64,000 nt of DNA, from the NCBI GenBank assembly GCA_022578965.1, contig MU400523.1, positions 248,001 through 312,000 on the forward strand, read 5' to 3'. This DNA comes from Xylaria sp. FL1777 (Eukaryota > Ascomycota > Sordariomycetes > Xylariales > Xylariaceae). Made by a program: the position numbers and the translations under genes. The notes beneath the pieces were generated by a model. The model made no database searches, had not been told where the DNA came from, and saw only the letters and a list, made by a program, of their open reading frames with translations. Of the stretch, positions 13,600 to 26,489 are shown one piece after another; within the stretch, counting starts at the first letter, position 1; every line of letters starts with the position of its first letter.

Positions 13600-16370
13600 A
13601 TATATTTAAAAGAACTTAGCAAAAGAATTCTTAAAAAAGTTTTAGTTATTTGCTAAATATTTTATAGTGCTAATACTTAAAATAAAAAATAAAAAACAAC
13701 TAATTAATAAAAAAGAAAAACTAATATAGCAAATAGTAGTTAATTATTAAGTATTAAACATAATTACTATTACAAATAAATATTTTTTTACTTTACTAAT
13801 AACTATAAAAAAAAACATTAGCTAAGCAAAATAGTTTATAATAATTAATATTTTAAATAAATATTATGCTATTAAAATAGCTAAAGAAAAAAAATAAAAA
13901 ACTGCTATATAAACAGTATATAAACTATATAAGTATATAATTATACTATAAAAACTATAAAATGTATTAGTTAGCTTTTAATACATAATAATAATGATTT
14001 TATAAAAGTTTTTAAACAAATTTGTGTTTATTTACTTAAATAATATTTTAATTTATTTTAAAATATTAAAAAAACACAAAAAACATATAACTTAAGTATT
14101 AAAAACACTTAAACAAGCAAAATTATAACTTAACATAAAAAAGTATGTATAATATACATAAAAAATTAACTTTTTAAAATTTATAATTACTTTAAAACAA
14201 ATATAAATTTAATAATTAAAAATTAATATAGTACAAAACTAGAAAATATTTAACTTAGCTACTATTATAAATATATAACAAGCATTAAAATTTTTAAATT
14301 ATGTTTAAATGTTAATTTAAAACTTTAGAAAAATAGCATTTTATTTTATAAAGTATATAAGGAAAAAATATAAAAGAAAGTTTTTTTTAATTTTAAAAAA
14401 AGCTTAAAAAGCTTTTAAAAAACTAAAACTTAAAGTTATTTTTAATTTTATAGTTAAACTACTTAATCTATAAAAAAAAAAAAAGCTAAAAATAAATGCT
14501 TTAAATAGTATAATTATAAAAGTTTTAAAACAACTAAAAAACAATAAAAAATAGCACTTAGTAGCTTATTATTTTAAAGCACTACAAAACGTAGTATTAT
14601 AATACTTTATATATAATAAAGAACTGCTTGCAATTATTATAGCACTTAAAAAATAAAAACTGTTTTTTATAAAAACTATAAAGCTAATTAAAATTTATTT
14701 AGATTATTAAAACTTAATAAAATTTATAACTATATAAAAGATTACTAAACAATATAAAAATTAAATGGTTTTTTTTTCTAAGTTTAACTTTAAAATATGT
14801 TATATTAAAGGAAAAAAAAACATTTAAGCAAACATACTTAATTAATAAGGTTAAAAAAGATTTAAAGTTTTAAAAAAAAACATTTAAGTATTATATCCAT
14901 AAAAAAATAAAAGCTTAAAAATCGAAATTATACTTAAGAACTTTATAAATATATAGCTATAACAAGCTTATAACTTAAAGAAGTTAATATAACTATAAAA
15001 ATATAAAGGATTAAAAAATAACAAGCTAATGTATAAATATAAGGTTTATTTACTAAAATCTTTATAAAATAAGTTTATTAAGGAATTTTACGAACACTTA
15101 TTATATAAACACTAAAAAACAACGAAAATAGTTAAACAATTATAAAAAAAATACGATTTTTTAAAACTATAAAACATAGTTAAATTTATTATAAAAAAGT
15201 GCAATATTTGTAATAAAGCTAAAGCAATTTAATATAAGCTTTATAAACTATTATAACTTATATAAATACTTAAATAAGCATAGTATACTATTGCTTAAAA
15301 TTTTATTATAGCACTACTTTTATTAACTAATTTAGTTATAAAAGTATAATATAATAAAATATAAGTTATTATTAATAAATTTACTAAGTATGCTTACTTT
15401 TTACTGTTTAAAGGAAATATAATAGCTAAATAACTTATATATGCTTTTATATGCTAATATTTAAATAAGCATAAGCTACTAAAAAGAATTGTTTTAAACT
15501 AAAATAAATTGTTTACTTTTAAGTTTAAAACTAGTTTTTTTAAACTTATTAGTGTTAAACTAAAGTTTTTAACTGCTTATTACTTATAAATAAATAAACA
15601 AACAAAAAAACTAAACTAAATATTAAAATAATATTTATAAAGTTATATTAACTATTAATAAAACAATTAAGTAAAACTATTATTAATAGTATAAATCTTA
15701 TATAATATATTAACAAACAAAAATATAAACATATTTTTATATAAAGCTGTTTATAAATAGTAAGCAACTATTAAAAAACAAAAAAAAACATTAATAAAAG
15801 CATTTGTTATTTTAATTATAGTACTTTAAGTAAAAATTATTGCAACAGAAATTAAAACGCTATACGCTAAACTATAATTATGTTTTTAGTTTTTATAACA
15901 ACAGATATTAATATATTATAACAAAAAACGAACTAAAGAACTAACTTTTAAAAAAGAAAACAAAGTTTATTTGCTATAACAAAAATAAAATATAAACATT
16001 AATATTTCTTAAATTAAAACAAAACAACTAAGCAATAAATTAAAATTTAAAAAACTTAGCTTTTTTAAAATTAAAAAAGTTATTTTACTTATTAACTATA
16101 AACTGTTATTACTAAAAAACATGCAAATTTACTTTATTTTTTATATTTTTTTACTAGAACTAGCATTTATTAAAACATTTATTAAAACATAATTAAAAAT
16201 AAAAATAAATTAAAATATTTATAAGGTTAAAAATATACTAGATTTTTGTTAAAACAATAATAACGTTAAGTATTTTATTAAGTAAAAAAAATACTTATAT
16301 GCTAACAATACTTAAAAACTTAAAAAATACCTAAAAACTGCTAAAATAATTATAAATTAGTTTTATTGTT
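13600..16370 (+). pseudogene. Pol remnant of element F with RT, RNase H, integrase and chromodomain
   Basis: The RT catalytic box is readable at about 14020-14050 as YLNNILIYF (YLDDILIYS) and is followed by KKHKKHIT. RNase H follows (ELLAIIIALKK near 14610). Integrase spans about 15,130-15,720: a KKCNICNKAK zinc-binding segment lies near 15,190, and KFTKYAYFLLF, AYYLxINKQTKKLN and similar core blocks follow. At about 16,222-16,365 a chromodomain reads as YKVKNILDF, YFIKxKKYLYANNT and KKYLKTAKIII, with the two Trp codons turned to stops. Family knowledge: chromodomains of fungal chromoviruses bind H3K9-methylated chromatin and steer integration there. That fits nesting in this block but is an inference. 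Confidence 0.8.
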
Positions 16371-17036
16371 AATACTTTAACTAGCTAAAGCTAAAAAAAA
16401 AGAATTAACTTTAAACGAAACGTTTAATACGTTTTAATTAAGCTTTAAAAAAACAACTAGCAATAGCTATGCTATTTTAATATGCTATTTTTATTTTTTA
16501 GCTATATAGCGCTTTTTTGTTTTAATTTGCTTAAGCTTTTTTAAATTACTTAAATTATAAGCTATAGTAGTAGTTATTTTTTTTTGCTATAATTTTTTTT
16601 GTTGCTTAAAACAGCAAATTTTTGCATTTATTTTTTTATGCTTTTTTATTAACAAGTTTAATTTATTTTTTAGCTTTTTATGCTAAAAAGTAAGCTATTA
16701 TATTTGCTTTAAAAACAAACTTCTAGCGTTATAATTTGCTTGTTTAGCTACAATACATTTAATATATTGATTAAAATTAAATTTTAATATTAAACATTTT
16801 GTGCTATAATAATTGCAGCAAAAATATAAAGCTATTTTAATTAATTTTAGTTTAATAGAAAAAAGCAAAACAAGATTTTGTTAAGCTTTTTGTTTAGAAC
16901 GTAATAAGCAAGGTTTCTTAAAAACTTTACTAAATATAATAAGCGCAAAAATAAAAAACAGAAAATAAAAGAAGAAAACTTACAAAAAAAAAAATACAGA
17001 ATTGTTAAAACAATAATTATAGAAAAAAAAAAATAA

Positions 17037-17552
17037 TATTACAAAATAAGTTAACTAAGCTAGTTAAAAGCTAAGTATAAAGAAAATATGTATAAAAAAA
17101 GTTTTATTCGTTAAAAAAATATGTATTTAAACTACTATAAAGGTTTAATATATAAACTTAATAAATTTAAGCGTTAAGTTTATTAAGCTTTAAACTTAAC
17201 AAACTTAAGCGTTAAGTTTATTAAGCTTTAAACTTAAAACAATATAGCATTAAGTTTATTAAAAAAAGCAATGTTTATAAATTATTATTACTGTTTCCTT
17301 TGTTTATATAAACATGCACTTTTTATATTTAGTTATTTATTTAGTTTTAGTTCTTTAGCTATTAATTTTTTTATAACTACTAAGCACTAATATATTTATT
17401 ACTTTTAATTCTTTAAAACTTTTATTAATGCATAGTGGTAAAAGTACTCCAAAAACTTCCTTAATAAACTATTATTAAGGATTTTATTATTACTTGCAAA
17501 TTAAGACCTTAAAGGCAAACCTGTTATATTAATATATAATAGGTTTGTTATA
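17037..17552 (+). repeat. 3' LTR of element F (516 bp)
   Basis: This is a direct repeat of 9821-10336. The two LTRs differ only by transitions wherever I compared them, in line with mutation after insertion. A (TA)n run directly follows at 17551-17566, partly made of the TATAT target duplication. Confidence 0.85.
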
Positions 17553-17557
17553 TATAT

Positions 17558-17692
17558 ATATATAAATATTTTTTTCCTTAATATATAATTAGCTCTATAA
17601 GCTATAATAAAGTTATTACTTTAATTTATATATATGTTACTTAGTAATAGTATATAACCTTTTGTATTATTACTAAAGGTTACCTTATAACA
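17558..17692 (+). repeat. 3' LTR of copy A, right fragment
   Basis: This is the remaining 135 bp of the 3' LTR of copy A after element F. It ends with TTATAACA at 17692, then AAATT, then copy B. Confidence 0.85.
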
Positions 17693-17697
17693 AAATT

Positions 17698-17851
17698 TGT
17701 TATGGGGTGACCTTTAGTAGTGATATAAGAGGTTATATATTATTACTAGGTAATATATATATAGGTTGAAGTAATAACTTTATTATAGCTTATAAAGCTA
17801 ATTATATATTAAAGAAAAAAATACTTATATATATATAATAGTTTTATAATA
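17698..17851 (-). repeat. 3' LTR of copy B (154 bp)
   Basis: This is the left LTR of copy B. It keeps a few more G/C than its partner at 25080-25233 (for example the GGGGTGACC block near 17704). Confidence 0.85.
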
Positions 17852-18949
17852 GCATTTTTCCTTTTATATTTTATTTGTTTTAAATAGATATAATTAATAA
17901 TACTTTGTTTTATAAAAAGAAACTATGTTAAAAGTTTTTTTAGTTTAAGCTTAAAACTTAGTTTGTATGCTTGTTTTAATGCTAGCAAATAATTTTTTTT
18001 AAGCTAGCTATAAAGTTGTTTAAAAAGTATATTATGCTAAATACTTTTTTTTAAACGTTTATTATTATTTTTTAATTAACTTTGCATTTTTTATTTAAAC
18101 TTATAAGCTTTAATTTTATATTTAGTAGCTATAAAAATGTTTTTTTAAAATTATATGTTTTGTTTTATTTTATATAAAGTTTTTATGTTTTTATTTAATT
18201 AAACCTTTTTTTTAAGGCTATTTTTAGCATTTTTAGCGTTATAATAAATTTAATAGCTTTTAACTAGTTTATTAATAATGTATGTTATATTAATTTAAAG
18301 TGTTTTGTTTTTTATTAAATTAAAAAAGTTTTGTTTTTTTTTTTTTGTTTAAAAGTAAGTTTTGTTTTAATATAATTAGCACTTCTTTTTAAACTTTTAA
18401 AGTTTAACAAATATTTTGTTTTAAAACTTGCTATTTTTGCATATTTAAATAAGCTTTGCTTTTTTTGCTTTTATTTAAACCTTTTTTTTATAAGGGCTAA
18501 TAAAACGCATGTTTTTTTAAATGCTTTAGTATATAGTTATAATAAGTTTTAGTTTTATTACTATTTAGTTTTAAAAGTTGCTAGCTTTTTATAAGTTTTT
18601 AAGTATTTTATGTTTTTTTTTAGTTTAGTAATGTTTTATTTAAAGTTTTATAGCTAATGTTTTTTATTAGCTATAGTATAAAGCTTTTATTTTTTTTAAC
18701 TTTTTAGCTATATTAGTTTATTTATAGGTATTTTTAATACTTTTTTTTAATAGTTAATTTTTGTTTTTTGTTTACTTTTTTAATAATTAAAAAAGTTTTT
18801 TAAGCTATTTAAATAATAGTTTAATTAATAGTTTAAGCGCTAAAATATTAACATTAAATATATTATATTTAAATAGCTTAAATATATTTTATTTAATGTT
18901 TTATAGTTTTTTATAAGCTAATATTAACATTAATAATAATAATAAAATA

Positions 18950-21900
18950 TTAATATTTTTAATAAAAAATATATATAGTTTATTATTTTTATAATGCTTA
19001 ATTAAGTTATAATAATAATTAAAGTTTAAAAATAATTACTAAATTAGTTTTTTGTTTTTTTATTTTATAAAATACTTAGTATTTTTAAAAAAAGTTAACT
19101 TATTATGCATTATATTTTTAAAATGCTATTATAACTAAAAGTTTAGTTTAAGCAAATATATTAAAACAAATAACTTTTTGTAATGCTATTTATTTTTATT
19201 GATTTAATTTTGCTTTAAAAATAAGTTAAAAGCTTTTTTTAGCTAAAAGTAATAAAACACTAAAAAAAAAAAAAACTTGTTTAAAAAATTAAAAAAGCAA
19301 TCCTAAAAGTACGTTTTTTTGATTTAAAAAAAGCTAATTTACTTATTGTTTAATTTTTATAAAAGCTTTGCGTAAATTTATAGCAAAGATTTTATACTAA
19401 AATAAACTTAATTTTTTATTTTATATATAAATACGTTTTTCTAGATTTTATTAGCTATATTTTTATAATAGTTTTACGTTTTTTTTATTATATAATATAA
19501 TTTTTTAATAATTTTTTTAAAATTATTAATAAAAACGTTAGTAGCTTTATATTTTTTTTAAGTTTAAATATGCCTTAAGTTATTTTTATTTACAAAAAAA
19601 GCTAGCAATTTTAGCTTAGCTAGTTTAATTTTTATTTTAAAATTATAACTATAGTTTATAAAAAATAAAAACATTTTAGTTATGCTAAAAATATAGTTAT
19701 TTATTATAAATTTTGCTAAAAATAGCTAGTTAACTTAGTTATTTTATTTTTTATTAATAAAACATTTTAAAAACTAAGTAATTATTAAGTTAAGCTATTT
19801 TATTTAATTATTAGTTTAAAAATAATAACTGTTTATATATAATAAAGTATATTTAAGTTATTTAAATAAAATGCTTTAAAGTATTGCTATAAAAGCACTT
19901 TTGTAATTAAACATAATTTTAAAAAAAATTTTATAAAATAAAAAAATATGCTTTAAAAAAACATTAGTTATATTTTTTACACTTAAGTTTTTATAAAATA
20001 TAAAATAATACATTTTTGTTAGCTTATTTATTACTACTAAAATATTAAAGTATTTAATGCTATTTTTTTTGCAAATAAGTAGTTTTATAATATAATTAAT
20101 TATAATATTTAACTAAAGCTAATATAAAACTAATAAAAATTTAAAATATTTTTATAAGCAAAATTTAAATAGCTTTATTTAATAATACTAAGCATAAACT
20201 TAAATATATGTTTTTATATTTTTATATAAGTTTAGTTATTAATAAAATTATTTAATTAAATTAATAGTTTTTTTTTTTTTAAGTGTTTTTTAGCTAAAAA
20301 ATAATATAAGCAGTATATAATTTATAACTTTAACTTGTTGTTTTATAAAATAAACAGCCTGTTTTATTAATAAATATAACTTTATTAAATAAAGCATTTA
20401 AAGAAAAAAATGCGTAGTTTTTTTTATAAAAGCGCTAGTTATTTAATACTATATAATAACGCAATAATTATGTTTTATATATTTTAGCAAACATTATAAA
20501 TAATATTAATATAATGCTTTATTAATTAGTTTATATTTAAAACGTATAACTAAAATAAAGTGTTTTTTAAAAACATATTTAATAATAGCTTAAAAGCTAA
20601 AAGTATAATTTATATATAATAAGCAATTTTTTTGTTTATAGTATTAGTTTTTAATACTAATACATTTTTAAGTTTTTTGTTAAATATGTTTAGTTTAATA
20701 ATATATATTTTTAGCTTATAAACAATTTAAAAGTTAAATTAACTAAAAAATTTTGCTTAGTAAGCTTATTTTTAATTTAGTAGCTTTATTATTATAAAGT
20801 ATTATAAGTTTTTATAATTAATAATAATTTTAATTAGTTAATTAACTTTTTATAGCTTTAAGCGCTATTTTTTAAATGCTTTAATAATAGCTAATAATTT
20901 TTTGTTATATATTTTATAGTTATACTTAATTAAAAGGTGTTTACTTAAAAAAAAGGCTACTAAGCATAAAACACTTTTTATATATTATAATAATACTTTT
21001 TTGTTAGCTTAGTTAAAAATGTTTGTTTTAATTATAATATATTATAAAAAATCAAAAAACGCTAGTATTAAAGCGCTAATAAAAGCTGTTTTTAGTTTAA
21101 TAATAATATTATTATACTTAAAGCTTTAATTTTATGTTAAATCTTTACGTAGCAGCTTAATTAGCAGTTTTATAATTATTAAAAAGCTTTTAATAAACTA
21201 GCAATAAAAATTTGCAAAACTAAAGAATTTTTAAACGTTTTTTATATTTTATAGTTATTTTTAGCTTATAATAGCCTTAACTTTTGCAAAGTTTATTTTA
21301 ATGCTATTTATGCTAATAATAAAACTAAAATAACGCATTTTTATAGTATAAAACTTATATTTATTAATATTAATATAAAAACTTGCTTTAAAAAAACATA
21401 TACTTTATATATATAATATATATGTTTTTTTTTTGTTTTAAAATAAATAAAAATATTGTTTAAGTAAGCAAATATATATTTATTAAAGCTTTTATAAAGT
21501 ATATTATTAATAAAGTTTTAAAAAGTGCTTAATATATTATATAAACTAAAAAGTATAATAAATAACTTATAAAAACTAAAGCAAATAATAAACGTTATTT
21601 TTTAAACATTTTTTTTTATTATATATACTTAATTAAATGTTGTAATTATGTTTAACTTAATAAAGTATTTTGTATAACATAAAGCATTTAAGGTTTTTTA
21701 AATTAGCAGTAATAAATAATAGTTCTTAATAGTAATGTTATTTAAGCTATAATAGTTTATATATATTTATACCTTACTGCTAGGTTTTTTAGCTAATAAA
21801 AAAAAGCAGTAATATAAAACTTAAAAAAGTAAATAAATCTTTTATTTAAGTTTTTATTAAAGTACTTTTTAATAATATATAGTTTTTACTAAAAAAATAG

Positions 21901-22090
21901 TTAGTTTTTTATGTTAAAAAAGTTTTTTTTAAACTTTAATTCGATTTTATAATTATAAAGTTTATAAAAAAAAAGCTTTTTAGCTTTTGCTACATAAAAA
22001 ACTTTAATAAGGTTATAATATTCTAGCAGTAATTTAGCTTTAATAATAGCTTTAAACACTAATTTTTTAAAGCAAAAGTACGTTTAAATA
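18950..22090 (-). pseudogene. Pol remnant of copy B
   Basis: The region is colinear with the Pol remnant of copy A (position in A plus position in B is about 27,650). The RT YLDD-box region falls near 21,440-21,480 on minus, the RNase H block near 20,740 and integrase at about 19,600-20,600. No frame is open for more than a few dozen codons. Confidence 0.65.
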
Positions 22091-22942
22091 TTTTTATTAA
22101 ATATATAGCGCAAAAAATTATATTAATAATAGTTATTTATAAAACAATAATAAATTTTAAGCAATTTTAACTTAAAAGTCTTTAAATTGCTGTTTTTTTA
22201 TAAAATTAATTAAAAGTTAATTTTTAGCAAATTTAAAAATTTTTGTTTTTTTTGCTTAAGTTGCTTATTTTTTAAATATATAAGGTTTTTTTACATAACG
22301 TAAGTAAGTTTTATATTTTTTTGCTGCAAAAACTAAAAAAAAAAATTAAACTAAGCAGCTTAATATTTTTAGTTATATTAAAATTAAAGCTAAAAAAGTT
22401 TTTTTAACTTTAGTAAAGCAACTATAATATATATTAACTATTAATAATTATTATTAAAGTTAAATTAAAACAAATATAATAATAATAGCTAAAAATAAAC
22501 ATAAATATACTAGTAGCTTAATTAATATATAAGTTATAAATTTTTAGCTATAAAAAACCTAAAATAATAAAGTTTTTATTATTTAGCTTAGTAATAAAAA
22601 GCAGAAATATTTTTAAGTAAGCTTTTATATAAAGTAATATAACAATAAATTAAATAATAAAGTTTATGTTTTTTTTATTAACTAAGCATAAATTCTTTAG
22701 TTTAAAAAATATTAAACTTTTAAATATATTATTATTAATAAAATTAGTATTAATAAACATTATTGCTATATAGCTTATATTTATAAAAGCAAGCATTTTT
22801 ATAGATTTTCTTTATATAAAAATAATACTTGCAAAAAAAAGCAAATATGCGTTAAAATCTATTAAGCTTAATTAAAAGTATTCTTTAAAATAATTTTTTT
22901 TGCTTTAAAAGCGATTTTTTTTAAAGCTTATTTGTTTTTTTA

Positions 22943-22978
<36 letters not shown>

Positions 22979-25079
22979 GTAAAAAAGCTTATAATGCATT
23001 TTTTTTAAAGTTTTTTTAAGAATTTTTTGTTTTTTTTTGTTGTTTTTTTATTTAAATGCGTATAACTAAGCTATACAAAAAAATAATTATAACTTTAATA
23101 TAAGCTAGCAAAATAAAAGTTAGATTTATATATGCTTGTTATTATTACAAAACAAATTATTATTATTTTTAAAACTTAATAATTATTATTAATTAAAAGC
23201 TAATTAAAAAGTATATATGCTTTATAATATATATTAGCTTTTTAATTTATTATATAGTACTAATAAATATAAGTTAAAATATTGCTTGTTATACTAAGCT
23301 TTTTAAGCTTTTAAATAATTGTTTTTTGTATAGCTTTTTTTACTATAGTATAAACAAAAGCTTAAAGCAAACTGCTAGTTTTTTTTAGGCTATAAAATAT
23401 AACTTAAAAAAAAAATATTTAAGTTTATTAAATTTTTGCATGCTTAAATGTTTTATATTTAATAAACGTTATATGTTTAATAAACATTAATAAATAAAAA
23501 GCAGTTATATTTAACGCAAAACTATATATTTGCAATATTTTTTAATAATTTTTTATAAAAAGTTACTTATTTATTAAATTTAAATAAGCTTAGCTAAAAG
23601 AAAATGTTTATAGCAGTTTATTAAAATGCTGCGCTAACTTTTAACTTTAGCTTAAAAACATAATATATGTTATATATTTAAAGTTTTATTGCAATATAAA
23701 TAAACTTAGCAATAAAAAAGTTAAAGTTTATAAAACTTTAAATAAGTTTTGTTATTTTTTTAGCAAATTAGCTAGCTTTATTAGTTATATTATAAGCTTA
23801 TTATAAATAAAAAAAAAGATCTATTAAGTTTTATTAGTGCTAAAAAAATAAATTATGCTTATTATTTATAATCTTTTTAATATATAGCTATATAAAAATT
23901 CTAGTATTACTTTTTAAGTATAAAATTATATAAAAAATACAATTAAATTTAGTTTAGTAATAATTTTTGTTAAGTTTAAGCTTTAATTTATAGCTAGCTT
24001 TTTAAAAATAAAATTTAGTTTAGCGTTTTTTAACGTTTTTAGTATTACTATTAAAAAAATTTAAGTTATATACTTATAAAGCACTTTTTTTTTTTTTAAT
24101 TAATAAGCTTAATAATTAAAAAGCGCAAAGTTAACTGTTTTGTTTAATTATTACTTTACGTAAGCTACTAAATTTATTGCTTATAAAATTTACTTAAGCT
24201 ATAAAATTAGTTATATTAGTGTTTTATTAAGCTAATTTATTATTTAAAGCTTTTATAATATTTTATAAGCAAGCTAAAGCCTTAAGGTTTTTATAAATAG
24301 CTATAAAAAGTAAGCATATATTAATATTATAATATTATTTACTTAAAGTACTATAAATATTAACATAAGTATTAAAAAAGTTTTAAGCAAACATAAATAC
24401 TAATAAAAATTAAAGTTAAAGTTGCTATTATTATTTATTATTTGCTATTATAATAAAAATAACTATTTATTAAAAATAAGTATTAAAATATATTTATTAA
24501 AAATAAATATTAAAATATATATATTAAAAACAAATATTAAAATATATGTATTAAAAACAAGTATTAAAAGTTGTTTAGTTTAAAGTGTTATTTATGTTTA
24601 TAAGTTTTATATTTATATATTTTAACAGCAGTTAAAAAAATACTAAAGCTTAAGCTTATGCTTATATTTAAGTAAAAGATTTTATAATATTATGCAAAAA
24701 AGCAATATATTAATATTATTAATATATTAGTTTAAATTTAAAAGCTTATTAAAAAACAAAAAGAATTTATATAGCTAAAAAATTAGCTAAAACGTATTAT
24801 AAAAATATTCCTTTGTTTTATAAAAACATTCTTTTGTTTTATAAAAACACTTTTTGTTTTATAGTTTAAATAGCTAGCTATTTATATTCTATAGTTTTAA
24901 TTTATAGTTTTAAAAGTTATTTTATAGGCTAACTTATTTTTAAGGTTTTTGTACTAAAGCTATAAAATATTTGCAAAGCTAAAAAAAACGAAAAGATTTT
25001 TTAAAGTTAAAAAAAACGAAAAAATCTATAAAGCTTAAGTTTAAAGCAAAAAAACAAATATTGTATAAAAACTATAAAC

Positions 25080-25233
25080 TATTATAAAGTAACCCTTAGT
25101 AGTAATATAAAAGGTTATATACTATTATTAAGTAATATATATATAAGTTAAAGTAATAACTTTATTATAGCTTATAAAGCTAATTATATATTAAAGAAAA
25201 AAATACTTATATATATATAGTAGTTTTATAACA
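25080..25233 (-). repeat. 5' LTR of copy B (154 bp)
   Basis: This LTR pairs with 17698-17851. It is followed by AAATTT and then directly by the 3' LTR of copy C, so two LTRs of different elements sit back to back as direct repeats. Confidence 0.85.
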
Positions 25234-25239
25234 AAATTT

Positions 25240-25393
25240 TGTTATAAGGTAACCTTTAATAATAATATAAAAAGTTATATATTATTACTAAGTAATACAC
25301 ATATAAATTAAAGTAATAATTTTATTATAGCTTATAAAGTTAATTATGTATTAAGGAAAAAAATACTTATATATATATAGTAGTTTTATAATA
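25240..25393 (-). repeat. 3' LTR of copy C (154 bp)
   Basis: This is a direct repeat of 48474-48627. One extra T at 25239 makes the B/C spacer six bases instead of five. Confidence 0.85.
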
Positions 25394-26489
25394 ATATTCC
25401 TTTTTTTATATTTTATTTGTTTTAAATAAATATAATTAATAATACTTTGTTTTATAAAGAAAAACTATGTTAAAAGTTCTTTTAGTTTAGGCCTAAAACT
25501 TAGTTTGTATATTTGTTTTAATGCTAGCAAATAATTTTTCTTAAGCTAGCTATAAAGTTGTTTAAAAAGTATACTATGCTAAATATCTTTTTTTAAATGT
25601 TTGTTATTATTTTTTAACTAACTTTACATTTTTTATTTAAACTTATAAGCTTTAATTTTATACTTAATAGCTATAAAAATGTTCTTTTAAAATTATATGT
25701 TTTGTTTTATTTTATATAAAGTTTTTATATTTTTATTTAACTAAACCTTTTTTTTAGGGCTATTTTTAGTATTTTTAGCATTATAATAAACTTAATAGCT
25801 TTTAACTAGTTTATTAATAATGCATGCTATATTAGTTTAAAATGTTTTGTTTTTTATTAAATTAAAAAAGTTTTGTTTTTTTTTTTTGTTTAAAAGTAAG
25901 TTTTGTTTTAGTATAATTAGCATTTTTTTTTGAACTTTTAAAGTTTAGCAGATATTTTGTTTTAAAACTTGCTATTTTTATATATTTAAGTAAGCTTTGC
26001 TTTTTTTGCTTCCGTTTAAACTTTTTTTTTATAAAAGCTAATAAAACATATGTTTTTTTAAATGTTTTAGCATATAGTTATAATAAATCTTAGTTTTATT
26101 GCTGTTTAGTTTTAAAAGTTGCTAGTTTTTTATAAGTTTTTAAATATTTTACGTTTTTTTTTAGTTTAGCAATGTTTTATTTAAAGTTTTATAGCTAATA
26201 TTTTTTATTAGCTATAATATAAAGCTTTTATTTTTTTTAACTTTTTAGCTATATTAGCTTATTTATAGCTGTTTTTAATATTTTTTTTTAGCAGCTAGTT
26301 TTTGTTTTTTATTTACTTTTTTAATAACTAAAAAAGTTTTTTAAGCTGTTTAAATAGTAGTTTAATTAGTAATTTAAACGTTAAAATATTAATATTAAAT
26401 ATATTATATTTAAGCAGCTTAAATATATTTTGTTTAATGTTTTATAGTTTTTTATAAGCTAATACTAGCATTAATAATAGCAACAAAAT

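Larger units (their letters stand above)
9821..17552 (+). mobile_element. Ty3/gypsy chromovirus F, nested in copy A
   Basis: This complete 7732-bp element is inserted in the 3' LTR of copy A. LTRs of 516 bp lie at 9821-10336 and 17037-17552. The 5-bp target duplication is TATAT at 9816-9820 and 17553-17557. It starts TGTTAC and ends GTTATA (mutated TAACA-type end). A purine tract precedes the right LTR (about 17,020-17,036), giving plus orientation and agreeing with the protein motifs. Gag zinc knuckle, RT, RNase H, integrase and a C-terminal chromodomain can be read in order. Internal sequence is related to element D. All frames are destroyed by C-to-T/G-to-A changes. Confidence 0.9.
2418..17692 (+). 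mobile_element. Ty3/gypsy LTR retrotransposon copy A, interrupted by element F
   Basis: This is a complete element of about 7.54 kb once F (7732 bp) and its 5-bp duplication are removed. The 5' LTR is 2418-2571; the 3' LTR is split into 9802-9820 and 17558-17692. Coding direction is fixed by the reverse-transcriptase motif near 6180 and by a purine tract (AAAAAAAGAAG) just before the 3' LTR at 9802. AAATT flanks both ends (2413-2417 and 17693-17697), as expected of a 5-bp target duplication. Domain order is reverse transcriptase, RNase H, integrase, then about 1.2 kb of extra sequence. Every frame is broken by TAA/TAG at former Gln/Trp codons. It is non-autonomous and dead. Confidence 0.9.
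17698..25233 (-). mobile_element. Ty3/gypsy LTR retrotransposon copy B, uninterrupted
   Basis: This is the only uninterrupted copy of the 7.5-kb family in the window (7536 bp), and so the best reference for it. The 3' LTR is at 17698-17851 and the 5' LTR at 25080-25233; the coding strand is minus, since the polypurine tract lies just inside 17852 on minus and the RT motif is at about 21,440-21,480 on minus. AAATT flanks the left end (17693-17697) and the right end (25234-25238). It is the inverted equivalent of copy A over its full length. Confidence 0.9.
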